This document shows positions 24,040 to 36,522 of a DNA stretch of 64,000 nt, in pieces. A program made the position numbers and the translations under genes. This stretch comes from Macrobrachium rosenbergii (Eukaryota; Arthropoda; Malacostraca; Decapoda; Palaemonidae): NCBI RefSeq assembly GCF_040412425.1, contig NC_089741.1, forward strand, positions 39,068,538 to 39,132,537. The letters are read 5' to 3'. How positions within the stretch are numbered: the first letter of the stretch is position 1; each line of letters begins with the position of its first letter. The notes under the pieces are model-generated. The model saw only the letters and a program-made list of their open reading frames with translations. It made no database searches and was not told the DNA's origin.

Positions 24040-24445
24040 AGACGGTGATGTTGGAAGTTGGAGTGACGATGAGGAAGAAGGACGATGTTGGGGGAACAGA
24101 ACTTATGTTGGGGAAGAAGAACAATGTTGGGGATGAGAAACTTATGTTGGGGAAGAGAAAAAATGTTAGGGATTAAGAATAATGTTATGGGTGAGGGACA
24201 ATGCTGGGGAAGAGAAACTATGTCAGGGGAAGCAGAATAATGTCGGGGAAGAGGGACAATGTTGGGGAAGAAGAATACTGTTGGGGAAGAGGAATAACGT
24301 TAGAGAAGAGACACTATGTAAGAGAAAATGAATAATGTTGGGGAAGAGAAATTTTGTTGGGGAAGAGGAATAATGTTGGGGAAGGAGAATAACGTTGGGG
24401 AAGGAGAATAACGTTGGAGAAGAGGAATAACGTTGGGGAAGAGTT
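24040..24445. repeat. Degenerate minisatellite, about 18-21 bp unit
   Basis: About 20 imperfect copies of AATGTTGGGGAAGAGGAA-type sequence. The minus-strand frame 24223-24651 is only the translation of these repeats (LFPNIIL-type heptads). Confidence 0.85.
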
Positions 24446-24650
24446 GCACATTCGAAAGTTGGGAAGATCAGGCTAGTTAGGAACAATGTAGTGATGAGCA
24501 TAGCATGGCTGCTACAGCCCCTGCCTAAATCATGAAGGGGGCGGGGGGAACGGATGGGCGGTTCTTTGGTCACTCGTTGGGGAGGAAAAGTTGTGGGGAG
24601 TTGGGCGTGGTCAGGGACAACATTCCACAGAGCACAAATTTTACATTTCA

Positions 24651-24654
<4 letters not shown>

Positions 24655-24723
<69 letters not shown>

Positions 24724-24853
24724 ATATATATACGTATATATATATATATATTATACATATATATACATATATATATTATATGTGCGTGTGTATCCATATA
24801 TCTGCATGTATATATATACATACATACATATATATGTATATATATATGGCATC

Positions 24854-24893
<40 letters not shown>
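24655..24893. repeat. Compound (CT)n(AT)n and (AAT)n arrays
   Basis: CT at about 24655-24692, AT and AT-rich interrupted sequence to about 24848, then (AAT)n to 24893. Confidence 0.95.
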
Positions 24894-24896
<3 letters not shown>

Positions 24897-26284
24897 CAAC
24901 CGAATCAATTACTGAGCAGTACAGACATTTACAAGGCAAGAGAAAACTATACAAAACATGAACTCACAACCTGTTATTCATAGCAACACCACAAACCACA
25001 ACACTAGCAACAACCTCCTTAGCTTAAAAAAAGCCTGAAGGAAACTAACGAAAGAATTTCTCAAGGAAAACGAGTCAGCTAAAATGACCGCCTGATTAGA
25101 TGTTTGTATTTTCTCTCCATTCTACAACTAACTACACATTTCTGGTGTTAATTTTTACTTATGTTGTTAAAAGGCATCACTAGAAGTATCATTAATTGTA
25201 TTATTAATATCTCTAGATGTCAAGTAAAGCATTATTGTCATCTTTATTTAGTTACTGATCAGCACCTGAGGTAAATTTTTTTTTTTTTGCTATAGTGTCA
25301 GGTATTTTTTTTTTTAACTATTTATTGTTTTTATCACTACCTAGTACTTGATTAAACTGCCCATTCCATCGGCCTCCACAGCGAAGTGCCACATGGAGAA
25401 GCTACTCAATATTTCGAGCTATTATTACCTGTAATATAAGAGAGTATTTTAGGATATTTTTGAGAAATCAGAGACATCTTAATCGAGTAATGTCGCCAGC
25501 ACGCATCTTCACCTCGACCTCTAACGCTTCCCCAACAATTACTGACCCCACCAACTCTCTCCACCACCTCCAACGACAACTCCCCTCCCCAACTCTCAAG
25601 TAAAGCCCCCACCCCCAACTCCATCTACAGCACCTGTTACCCGGCGTAAACGAATTTTTTTTTTTACTCTCGCTGCTGACAACAGCTGTCGAAAGGACGT
25701 CCAAACAAGGGGTCCTCAGCGTGTGTTTGTGAAATTTTTATTAAACAAACAGACGAAGCGCTTGTTTCGGTGTCAATGACCGCTGGCACTGAGACACCAG
25801 TTACTGCTGGGCATAAATCAGTCAATTAATCCGCGCTGCAAAATAGAAGCGATGACATTTCTGACGTATGAATTTAACTATTATGAGGTAATGAGTTTTT
25901 AATACGTTGATTAAAATGAATGCGCGCGTATTTACGAAGCACACACCGTAAAGAAGTGATATAATGGCTCCTGTAGGCTTGTTACATATGAATACGGTTC
26001 AACTTCTGAATAATAATAATAATAATAATAATATGACCAAAAAAGGTGATTAAAGACTGCGCTCTTTTAGCTGTTTTGGCTCGCAACACAGACAGGCTAC
26101 TACTACTGCTGCAAACAGTGTGTCGTTTCCTACTATCGGGTTTAATACCACTCAGTTTGCTGGAGTTTGATCTTGGCTACAACTCAAAGGTGGAATATTT
26201 TGCCTCGTGCAGTTATGGAATCTACTGATCTCCAAATGGTTTAAGCGAGGAGCGAATTCATTCCTGCTCTCTGCTGATGCTGAC

Positions 26285-26359
26285 GTCTCCTGAATTTCAG
26301 GCGTGTCGGTTTTATTTCCCGATCCCGAATATTTATTAGTTTATCACCTTTTCCTCTAA

Positions 26360-26439
<80 letters not shown>

Positions 26440-26522
26440 GGATGACTGACGTCTCCTGATTTCGGGTGTATTGGTTTTATTTTCTATTCCCTCGTATTTA
26501 TTAGTTTATCAACTTTTCCTAT

Positions 26523-26604
<82 letters not shown>
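26285..26604. repeat. Composite unit: about 85-bp spacer plus (CT)n, twice
   Basis: CT arrays at about 26364-26436 and 26525-26604. Each is preceded by a copy of a spacer with TCGGTTTTATTT / TTGGTTTTATTT, ATTTATTAGTTTATCA and CTTTTCCT. Spacer and array repeat together. Confidence 0.92.
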
Positions 26605-26607
<3 letters not shown>

Positions 26608-27062
26608 GGTTGATTTCCCTTCGGAACCCTCTTGGGTTTATACAAGCCCGTCGACTCTGACCATAAGGTTTTTCAGCAGAAGATTTAAAGAAAGAAAAAA
26701 GAAAATAAATACACAAAACAAATTTATGTCCAGAAAAATTGAGCCTAAAGACCACTCGGCATTACTAATCACGAAAGAACAGACGACACGATTAAATGAC
26801 AAAACATTTCTAGGTAAGTGACACATCATCCTGAAGGGGGCGTGGTGAGTCACCTTAGTGGAACCACAGGATTTTAGGAAATTCCTGACATAGAGGCAAA
26901 GGCATAAAGATGAGATGCTCTACGGTGGCACTCGATGTCCAGTCACGAATCTGGGTGTCGAAATGTTCGTGCACCTTATCAGGTTGGGGGAATATCTTAG
27001 GTCTTAAACGGTCGTAGAGTTTGTCGTAAGAGTATCGCTTTGATTTTTAAAAGCAGTGACTT

Positions 27063-27063
<1 letters not shown>

Positions 27064-27125
<62 letters not shown>

Positions 27126-27199
27126 TCTTGGAAGAAGACCCTCTTTAAGACATACTTAATTTGAAAGAACCGCGTACAAACTGCTATTCTTTTCAGTGG

Positions 27200-27263
<64 letters not shown>

Positions 27264-27352
27264 CCAAACCAACAACATCAATAATAATGATAATAATAAT
27301 TAAAACGCCACAGCAGTACCTTATTAAAATGATTTCTTAAATTTCTTTCACA

Positions 27353-27404
<52 letters not shown>

Positions 27405-27480
27405 TATAACAAATGGAAGGGAAGCGAAGCGAAGGAATATTACAAGCTGTTGTTTGAGTATTATTATTATTATTATTATT
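27064..27480. repeat. Cluster of (AAT)n arrays
   Basis: Arrays at about 27064-27124, 27201-27260 and 27353-27402 and a short ATT run at 27459-27480. The first spacer has, in reverse, AGAGGGTCTTCTTCCA, resembling a spacer at 48.97 kb that is also between (AAT)n arrays. Confidence 0.92.
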
Positions 27481-27649
27481 CCTGTAAACAGTTCAACAAG
27501 ATTACTGAAGGATATTTCTAAACTTATACATCTTGCCCCAAGGATATATTATAAAAAACGTGAAAACTGGAGAGAGGTAAAATTCAAGAAGCTGGACAGC
27601 CAAGTTGGAGGAGACCACAAGGATCGGTTGGAGAGTACAGGGCAGCGAG

Positions 27650-27740
27650 CAACGCACGTGGGGCATGAGAAGGGCCGCTGCAGAGAACCTTGAGTACCAT
27701 CTACAGTGCGCCATGTAAAGCACACTGTACGTGGTACCAC
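27650..27740 (+). repeat. Diverged fragment of repeat A
   Basis: CTGCAGAGAACCTTGAGTAC and ACAGTGCGCCATGTAAAGCA resemble the 3' end of the 62.7-kb copy of repeat A. The rest is not alignable by eye. Confidence 0.45.
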
Positions 27741-28029
27741 CAAAACTAGGTTGGGTCCTTGCAAAGTCACGCTTCGTGTAAATATCAAGATTAAGGTTAA
27801 TCTTATGGCATTGAAAATGGGCACCCTCCTTTAATTAGACCTCTGTAAGGGCATTACTACGATACCACTGCCTCTTGCACCAGACGGCTAAAGTATGTTG
27901 GAGGTCTCTTTTACCCGTATTTGGAGAGGAAAAAGTAAACAGTCTGTTAATAAATAAACAAGGATGATGGAGGGGTATGAGAAGTGACTTTTGACCTCAT
28001 GCCCCAAATGACCCAGGGGTCTAATAAAC

Positions 28030-28031
<2 letters not shown>

Positions 28032-28092
<61 letters not shown>

Positions 28093-28124
28093 CTGGTAGC
28101 AACAAGTGGGAAAACGTTTGCGTG

Positions 28125-28201
<77 letters not shown>

Positions 28202-28235
28202 CTTTGGTTGCAACAAGTCGGAAAATGTTTGCGTG

Positions 28236-28296
<61 letters not shown>

Positions 28297-28341
28297 CTTT
28301 GGCTGCAACAAGTCGGAAAAAGTTTGAGTGTATTTAAAGAG

Positions 28342-28412
<71 letters not shown>

Positions 28413-28453
28413 CCATCCATCCTTAAACCACTTCAATAGAAAAGGAAGAACCT

Positions 28454-28509
<56 letters not shown>
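28032..28509. repeat. Composite array: AG tracts separated by related 40-bp spacers
   Basis: AG tracts at about 28032-28090, 28129-28200, 28239-28293, 28344-28408 and 28456-28509. The first three spacers are versions of TTTGGTTGCAACAAGTCGGA followed by AAATGTTTGCGTGTATGAG. The same spacer core recurs at 56.26 and 56.38 kb. Frames here are only Ser-Leu or Arg-Glu repeats. Confidence 0.95.
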
Positions 28510-28510
<1 letters not shown>

Positions 28511-29583
28511 AGAGCCATCATCATGAGAGGACGTGTCACAATCTTAATTACAGTCTCCTGAATAAGCCTTGCCCAACAGATTGATCAAAAGTACACCACG
28601 GATCAATAACACCTTTGAGATAATGTTGACACACTAAGGGGAGGGGAGGGGAGGGGTAGGAGAGGGGAGGGGTTCGAGAAATGAAAGAAAGGGTGGGGGG
28701 AGGTAGGGAGACAGGGGGAGAGGGGGTTGAATGCCTTAAAGCAGCGCTATACTTAATGAAGCCTCAGCAGATCATACGAACGAGTGGACGAAGAGACGAA
28801 TGATTTAAGATTTATGAAAAAATAAACGATAAAGTGTTATTTAATTGACATATGCGCGTAATAAAAACAGAGAGAAGATAACTAATTGAAGGATGCTGAA
28901 TGTTTAAGATAATTGTAGAAGTAATTATTATCGCTACAATCAAGCGTAAATTCTCGTGGAATAAAAAAAAAATTGGAAAAATTGTACGAATGCGTAAAAT
29001 CAAGTATTCACTTATAATACCTAAAGTTGAGAAAGGAATAACAGAGTAGATAGAATAAAGTGATACACATACATGTTAATACTGAAATATACATAAAAGT
29101 TATTGAAAGACGACACAAGAGATAATTCAAGGTATAAGAATAAGTTATTTGATCAAAGGCAGAAGGAATTCCGCCTACCTGGGGGTAAAACTCAGGTGAT
29201 CCAATCACACACAATCACAGGGGTAAGCCAAGATCTCTCTTTCCTCAAAGCTTGAGAGATTAAATCAAAGATAAATAATGCGAGACCTGAAGAAGAAGTT
29301 GCGTTAGAAAAATAAGGAAAATAGTGACAATAACAGACGTCAGTGGAAAATAATTTGGAAATAGGACAGAAGAAGGTAAAGGGGAAAAAACACGTTGGGT
29401 GAATGTAATTGGGATAAAGATAATTTACGAGATCGGGAGAAAGTAATTATCATAAACAAGGCAAAAGGAAAAATAAATAAAAATAAATAAAAACAGATAA
29501 AGAAAAATAATAAAGAAAATAAGAAAAATACAATGAAAAATTCAGGAAATCCAATTTAGGACCAATCCTTCCTCCTCATCGCT

Positions 29584-29584
<1 letters not shown>

Positions 29585-29653
<69 letters not shown>
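29585..29653. repeat. (GA)n microsatellite
   Basis: About 69 bases of GA, followed after 170 bases by (GAG)n at about 29812-29838. Confidence 0.97.
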
Positions 29654-29658
<5 letters not shown>

Positions 29659-29893
29659 ATAAACAACGCATGATTCGGGGAGGCAAAAAAAAAAAAAAAT
29701 AAAATAAAAAAGACGGGGAACCGAGACGAGACGCGAAGGACCCCATCCGTCCGCCGTAGGTTCAAGGCGAGCGACACTGTTGAACAGGTTACTGGGGTAG
29801 AGGAGTGCCACTGAGGAGGAGGAGGAGGAGGAGGAGGAAGATTCGGAAGGGGAGAAGTCGTGAGGCAAAGTAATTTGTGGTCACGGACTGAGG

Positions 29894-29896
<3 letters not shown>

Positions 29897-29938
<42 letters not shown>
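29897..29938. repeat. Poly(A) run of about 42
   Basis: Uninterrupted A run; it could be the poly(A) tail of an old retroposed copy, but no source transcript is recognised upstream. Confidence 0.9.
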
Positions 29939-29940
<2 letters not shown>

Positions 29941-29944
29941 TATA

Positions 29945-30380
29945 AAAAAAAACCCTCTAACCTCGAAGGAGGCTGATGATATAACCTCTTTTGTCTTCAT
30001 TTTCTTAAATAGGTTACATTATAACCCTTTTTTTTTTGGCAGCTATTATAATGTCACCGGGGTAAAAAAAAAAAATGCCGGGATAAAAAAAACTTTAACC
30101 TTAGGACAGGTTGTTGATACAACCTCTCTTTCCTTTTTTTAAATATGCTACATTATAACCCTGTTTTGGCAGATATTATAATGTCCCCTTACAAGTCATT
30201 AAATATGATTGATGCCTGGTTAAAAAAAGCCCCCCAAAAATCCCGGTAAAAAAAAAAGCGTTAATCTCGGAGGAGGTTGATAATATAACCTCTTGTTTTT
30301 TTAATAGGTTATACTATAATTTTCTTTTTTCGGAAGCTATTATAATATCACCTTACAGGTTCACTAAATGTGATAAGTAT
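29945..30380. repeat. About 140-150-bp tandem repeat, three copies
   Basis: Each unit has TAACCTC, GA(T/G)ATAACCTCT, a T-rich stretch, GGTTACATTATAAC and (A)GCTATTATAATGTC(A)CC. Copies begin near 29950, 30095 and 30255 and decay rightward into AT-rich sequence with leftover ATAACCTCT blocks to about 30750. Confidence 0.75.
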
Positions 30381-30802
30381 AAGACTTCATATTAAAATAT
30401 GATATTTTTGGTTAATTCTTTCGATCAAAATATAACCTCTCTTGCCTTACGTATCGAAGTTCATAATATAACACTTATATCTTTATATAACATCTCCGCT
30501 TACCTCTTTCTAATAACACATATTTTAAGTACCTTTAAGAGATGTCATATAACAAATCAATGAACCCTCAATCTAATAACCACATTGTATAACCATGATT
30601 AAAAAAATAACTTTGGTCAATTTTTTTAACTCTTCATAACTCACTTCGATAACTTTAAAAAAAAAGCCCATCTCTAGTTATCCCTAAAATATGTAACTTT
30701 CTCTGTTATCTCTCAACTACTAATTCTCTCATATAACCTCTCGGGGATATCAACTCTCCTATCCATTTCAGGGACCGCGAGTCATCATTTTTCTTAAATA
30801 TC

Positions 30803-31255
30803 TTTCAAACTAATTATCTGATCGAAATGGTACTTTGACACAGTGAACAAGACAACCCCCGCTAATTTTTGGAAATAGAGTGCATTGTCAAATGGTTTTA
30901 GTTAAGGCGTTTACTCTTGACTTACATGGTGTTGCCAAGCATCGCCTAACTATGCATTCAAACGTCCTTTATCCCCATCCCGTCCCTCCCTCTCCCTTCC
31001 CCTCCTCATCCCTCCCTCCCTCAACCCACTTTCCTGGCCTCCCAATATCCTCCCCCCCTCCCTTTCCTGTCTATGGGGGATAGCGGACGTTCGATTGCGT
31101 AGATTAGTCTTGCTGACTCAAGCGACCTGGCCTTTAAAAGTCAAGAGTAAACCCCTTAACTAATACCATTTGACATGCACTGTATTGCCAAAAATTAGAG
31201 GGAGGTGTCTTGTACACAGTATCAAAATACCATTTCGATCAAATAATTCGTTTGA
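30803..31255. repeat. Foldback element 1: about 450-bp imperfect palindrome
   Basis: The left arm (30803-30978) is closely matched by the reverse complement of 31080-31255. Paired blocks: TGATCGAAATGGTA, CTAATTTTTGG, TGTCAAATGGT, TTTACTCTTGACTT and AACGTCC. The loop, about 31000-31070, is C/T-rich. Could be a MITE or foldback transposon; a target duplication was not identified. Confidence 0.85.
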
Positions 31256-31515
31256 AGTAGCTCGCTAATTCGCTCCCAATCTGCCCTCCTCCCAGTAGGG
31301 CGAGTGAAAGCTATTCCGCATCCGCTAAGGAGAAATCTAACATAATACATTAGCTACGTAAAGAAGACACTTGTGTTTTCTGATGATTTCGTTGTATACA
31401 GACGCAGCGAGTATCTACGCGGATGACAAACAGGAACTGCATTATTTATTTCATTTATTTATCATGTAAAATAAAGCACAGGTTATGAACTTGATGGGCA
31501 AGCTTATGCCAAATC

Positions 31516-32019
31516 GAATATACTTTTGATATGGGAAGGTTTTCAATATACTTTTGATATGGGAAGGTTTTCAATATACTTTTGATATGGGAAGGTTTTC
31601 AATATACTTTTGATGTGGGAAGGTTTTCAATATACTTTTGATATGGGAAGGTTTTCAATATACTTTTGATATGGGGAGGTTTTCAATATACTTTTGATAT
31701 GGGAAGGTTTTCAATATACTTTTGATAAGGGAAGGTTTTCAATATACTTTTGATATGGGAAGGTTTTCAATATACTTTTGATATGGGAAGGTTTTCAATA
31801 TACTTTTGATATGGGAAGGTTTTCAATATACTTTTGATATGAGAAGGTTTTCAATATACTTTTGATATGAGAAGGTTTTCAATATACTTTTGATATGGGA
31901 AGGTTTTCAATATACTTTTGATATGGGAAGGTTTTCAATATACTTTTGATGTGGGAAGATTTTCAATATACTTTTAATATGGGAAGGTTTTCAATATACT
32001 TTTGATATGGGAAGGTTTT
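31516..32019. repeat. 28-bp minisatellite, about 18 copies
   Basis: Unit AATATACTTTTGATATGGGA + AGGTTTTC with scattered single-base variants (ATGTGGG, ATGAGAA, ATAAGGG). Highly homogeneous, so recent expansion or ongoing homogenisation is likely. Confidence 0.97.
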
Positions 32020-32169
32020 GAGCAGAGGCCGACGGGAGGTGTAAAAGACCTAACACCCACATGAAGCGACAGAATATTCAATTCGATCAAACTTAGAGAT
32101 ACGTATTATAAGGGCGTACAGTTATGTAATTCAGAATAATGCTTTGTGAAATACAAATACTGTCTAATC

Positions 32170-32173
<4 letters not shown>

Positions 32174-32212
<39 letters not shown>
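32174..32212. repeat. (GA)n microsatellite
   Basis: About 39 bases of GA. Confidence 0.95.
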
Positions 32213-32215
<3 letters not shown>

Positions 32216-32700
32216 TTGGAGCATCACTATCGCAGCTACTTCCTATCCTAAATACTTAACCTTTCGCCCACTCCCCCCAACAAAAGATTGTGAAGAGCAC
32301 TCGATCACATGTCAACCAACAACATCATCAAAAACAAAAACAAACGGGTTGTGTTGACAGATTCAATGTCAAAAAGTCAATTGGCCAAAAACATCACAAT
32401 GATATCTTTCTTTTTCTTTTTCCTTCTTTCTTTCTTCGCTTCTGTCAAAATGGGTGGATTCTGCACCGGAAAAAAAAAAAAAAAAAAAAAAAACGTAAAC
32501 AAACAAACACTGGGGTTTATTTTTGGCCTCTGAACCGGAAGTGGCGTGTGTATTGGTGGTGGTGGTGGTGGGATGTTTGTCAATAATTGAGGAGTTTTCT
32601 CAGGAAGAGTAAAACAGAAATTAGCATTTAGAGATGTAGACGTATGTTATGAAGAGAAATTGTGATAAAAATGAGTTATTACAAGTTATATATATATATT

Positions 32701-32703
<3 letters not shown>

Positions 32704-32756
<53 letters not shown>

Positions 32757-32802
32757 ATTGGTCACTTTTTTATCAGATACTTATGTAACTATGCATTGTG
32801 CA

Positions 32803-32872
<70 letters not shown>
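32704..32872. repeat. (GA)n and (AT)n pair
   Basis: GA at about 32704-32753, unique 49 bp, then AT at 32803-32872. Confidence 0.95.
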
Positions 32873-32879
<7 letters not shown>

Positions 32880-33021
32880 GGCAATGCCTAGAAGGGAAGA
32901 GAAACAATGGAGTACTGCAAGGCCTTTCGACTTCTCGTCCTTTACTTAGCAGACTGAAGAAATATAAAAATAAGTTTACAAAGAAAGCGCGTATAAATGA
33001 CAGATGGGGATTCAGTTATAC

Positions 33022-33023
33022 AT

Positions 33024-33080
<57 letters not shown>
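33022..33080. repeat. Compound (CA)n(TA)n microsatellite
   Basis: CA at about 33022-33048 then TA at 33049-33080. Confidence 0.95.
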
Positions 33081-33081
<1 letters not shown>

Positions 33082-33214
33082 TATATATACAAAAAAAAAT
33101 AACACTATTAAATATATAACACACGAAAGCTCGACCACCAATGAACTGCCTGTGCGTAAAGGCAAATTTCCTTCAAAAAACTGAAGACAATTATTCCTTT
33201 CCACGTTTTCATTT

Positions 33215-33217
<3 letters not shown>

Positions 33218-33265
<48 letters not shown>
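33218..33265. repeat. (CT)n microsatellite
   Basis: About 48 bases of CT. Confidence 0.97.
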
Positions 33266-33269
<4 letters not shown>

Positions 33270-33279
33270 TCCTTCCCGA

Positions 33280-33420
33280 ACGACGACTCCGGCACAGACG
33301 GACCGAAGAAACGCGACACTGGACCAGTAACTCGATTCGGGCGAATGAAAATGGCCGGTTAGCGAAAAAGGAGGCGGTGGACGGCCCGTGTCGAAGGAAG
33401 ATGGCACGCGAGCTGGTGCT
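33280..33420. promoter_or_regulatory. CpG-rich segment, candidate regulatory region
   Basis: Local CpG-rich patch (CCCGAACGACGACTCCGGCA and similar) between a CT array and a GTTGTT-rich repeat. No open frame of note. Candidate 5' end of a transcript by composition only. Confidence 0.15.
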
Positions 33421-33860
33421 GTTGTTGCTGTTCTCCGTTGCTGTTGCTACAGCTGCTGTTGTTCTCCGTGGCTGTTGCTACAGCTGCTGTTGTTTCTGAT
33501 GTTGTCCTGGGGCTCTTCGTCGTCCATTTTTACGGTGTTGTTTCTTTAAAGGGATCAGTTTTTGGTTGCTTATTCGTTCATTTTTAGTGTCGCTTTTTTA
33601 ACTGTTTATCCTGGTGCTGTTCGTTGTCCACGTTTTATAAGGTTGTTTCTCTAATGGCTATCAGTACCCCGCTGTTCTTCATCCTCGTGTTGTTTCACAA
33701 TGTTGTTTCTTCAGTGGCTATCAGCATTCTGATGTTCGTCCTCTGTGATAAGCAGGAGGATGCAAAACGCTTGTTGTTGTTTCTGGTGCTGTTTCACAAT
33801 GTTGTTTCTCTAATGGCTATGATATACTACTGTTCGTCAACCACTATAAGTAGAGGTATG
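33415..33860. repeat. Degenerate GTTGTT-rich tandem repeat
   Basis: Short repeats of CTGTTGCTACAGCTGCTGTT give way to longer ones sharing TTTCACAATGTTGTTTCT and TAATGGCTAT. The plus frame 33624-33863 is a translation of this repeat. Confidence 0.7.
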
Positions 33861-33984
33861 TAAAAAAATTTGATACTGTCATTCGTGTTTTGCAATAATC
33901 CATACTGATCATATATCACCCAAAATCTCTTATCTTTTAAAAAGGTTTCTACAATTCCATGGACACAAACACAGTCCACACACA

Positions 33985-34101
33985 GAAGAAGAAGAAGAAG
34001 AAGAAGAAGAAGAAGAAGAAGAAGAGAGAGAGAGAGAGAGAGAAAGAAGAAGAAGAAGAAGAAGAAGAAGAAGAAGAAGAAGAAGAAGAAGAAGAAGAAG
34101 A

Positions 34102-34148
<47 letters not shown>

Positions 34149-34199
34149 AGAAGAAGAAGAAGAAGAAGAAGAAGAAGAAGAAGAAGAAGAAGAAGAAGA
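33985..34199. repeat. About 215-base pure purine tract, (AAG)n/(AG)n mosaic
   Basis: Order: (AAG)n, (AG)n, a short AAAG break, (AAG)n, (AG)n, (AAG)n. No pyrimidine on this strand for about 215 bases, which is classic triplex (H-DNA) sequence. Confidence 0.95.
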
Positions 34200-34354
34200 C
34201 TTATGTCAAGTACAACACCCAAACTTACTCGAGGCTATTTAGTTACTCTACACATAATTTGGAACATCCTGCTTATGCAAATTTCCATAGTTTTCAATTG
34301 TCTCATAAGCGTTCGGGCGACCCGAGACGATAATATTCTTTGTTACACATCAAT

Positions 34355-34357
<3 letters not shown>

Positions 34358-34420
<63 letters not shown>
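34358..34420. repeat. (AT)n microsatellite
   Basis: About 63 bases of AT. Confidence 0.97.
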
Positions 34421-34422
<2 letters not shown>

Positions 34423-34877
34423 TATTTATTTTGTTAACTTGGTCGTATGATGTTTCAGGATGTAATTTAATTAATTTTATTATTATATAAAAATTTGAAG
34501 TGAATGCAATCTTACATCATAAGCCAGTTTTCCAGATGTGCTTAGCAAGATGAATGATTAGGTAAAATTACATCAGAGCCTTTGAGATGTTGACATAATC
34601 TGTATTTAGTTATAGTAGAAACAAAAATATGAAACTGAAATTATCAGATAAAAAGACTTATAGATATCCATAACAAAAAGGGCCATCACTTTATTACTGT
34701 TATAACTGGAATATACATCCATACTTTCGAGATATCTTGTCTCCTCTCCAAATTTATTTACAAAGAAGAGTCAAGATGTTTCGAAGCTGTCTTTGGAATA
34801 TATATTCACATCTTCACTATTAGTGGCTTTGATGAGTTCAAATTCACGACTGATCTTGTGACCGCAGACGGTTCCGT

Positions 34878-34930
<53 letters not shown>
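34878..34930. repeat. (GA)n microsatellite
   Basis: About 53 bases of GA. Confidence 0.97.
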
Positions 34931-34934
<4 letters not shown>

Positions 34935-35081
34935 CATAGTTATATTTTCTCATGAGAAATACAAAACCAACATAGCGATGAACGTAGAGCTTTCAAGAAA
35001 AAAACATCACATCCGCAAATCAATTTTTTCCTTCTGAAAAACGAACTTCCATGGCCAAAATCAACAACGGATAGGGATATA

Positions 35082-35325
35082 GAATTCAGGGCAAAGGCCA
35101 AGCACTGGGACCTATGAGGTCATTCAGCGCCGAAAAGAAAATTGACAGTACGGTTTGAAAGGTGCAACAGGAGGAAAACCTCGCGGTTGCACTACGAAAC
35201 AATTGTTAGAGAGGGCTGAAAGTCAGTTGGAAGAAAGAGAATATGAATGGAGGTACAGTAAAACGAACGAAAGAGGCTGCAGCTAGGGGCCGAAGCGACC
35301 GCACTATCCCCCCTACGAGATAAAA
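35082..35325 (+). repeat. Dispersed repeat A, copy 2
   Basis: Contains GCACTGGGACCTATGAGGTC, AACAGGAGGAAAACCTCGCG and GGCTGCAGCTAGGGGCCGAA. Shorter at the 3' end than the 62.7-kb copy. Confidence 0.85.
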
Positions 35326-35689
35326 AGAAGAAGAAGACCCACGTACACTCACAGAACTGTAGAGAGAATCTCCCCTTCCTGTTGCTGAGCGTCAATCGAA
35401 CGGAAGGTACAAGAACCACTAGAGCATAAAGACCACACAAAAAGGAGCTAGCAACAAGGCGGGCTCAAGTCTCCCCCGATTACAGGATTGTTTACGATGG
35501 AAGTCGAGTGATTCAATGACAAAGGTCATTAACGGAGGCCAACAATGACGTAAGGCAATCGAGAGAGATAAATGTTCTTTTTCCAGAGGGCGCGGAAGGT
35601 GTTCCACGGTGATGCCTTTTGTGGCTAGACCCTCGACTTCTCGGAAGGGATGATGCCTTTTAAGGGCAGGTATGCGACAATCAGTTTTA

Positions 35690-35691
<2 letters not shown>

Positions 35692-35762
<71 letters not shown>

Positions 35763-35823
35763 AATGTGCAAACACTCATATGGAACATACCAATTATTGT
35801 CATAAACTTGAAAAACAAGATTT

Positions 35824-35825
<2 letters not shown>
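35692..35825 (-). repeat. Probable LINE 3' tail with (ATT)n (reverse)
   Basis: (ATT)n at 35692-35759 followed, in reverse, by a diverged form of the tail seen at 53.26 kb: a GTTCCATATGAG-type block then CATTCTGAATAATAAT. Only the last about 65 bp are alignable. Confidence 0.5.

Positions 35826-35884
<59 letters not shown>
35826..35884. repeat. (AT)n microsatellite
   Basis: About 59 bases of AT. Confidence 0.97.
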
Positions 35885-35888
<4 letters not shown>

Positions 35889-35974
35889 TGTATATATTTC
35901 ACATACACATATAAGCCTCAAATATGTTTCCTCAGTCTAAAACTTTTTTCAATGAAAGGTTGATCCAACATATC

Positions 35975-36420
<446 letters not shown>

Positions 36421-36449
36421 GTATATGAATCACGGTGATGTGATAAATA

Positions 36450-36450
36450 G

Positions 36451-36516
<66 letters not shown>
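36450..36516. repeat. (AT)n microsatellite, right of foldback 2
   Basis: About 67 bases of AT, 30 bp beyond the right arm. Confidence 0.97.

Positions 36517-36522
<6 letters not shown>

Noticed and set aside
28032..28509. CRISPR-like array of repeats and spacers
   Set aside because: The regular elements are AG microsatellites and the spacers are related to each other; the genome is eukaryotic.
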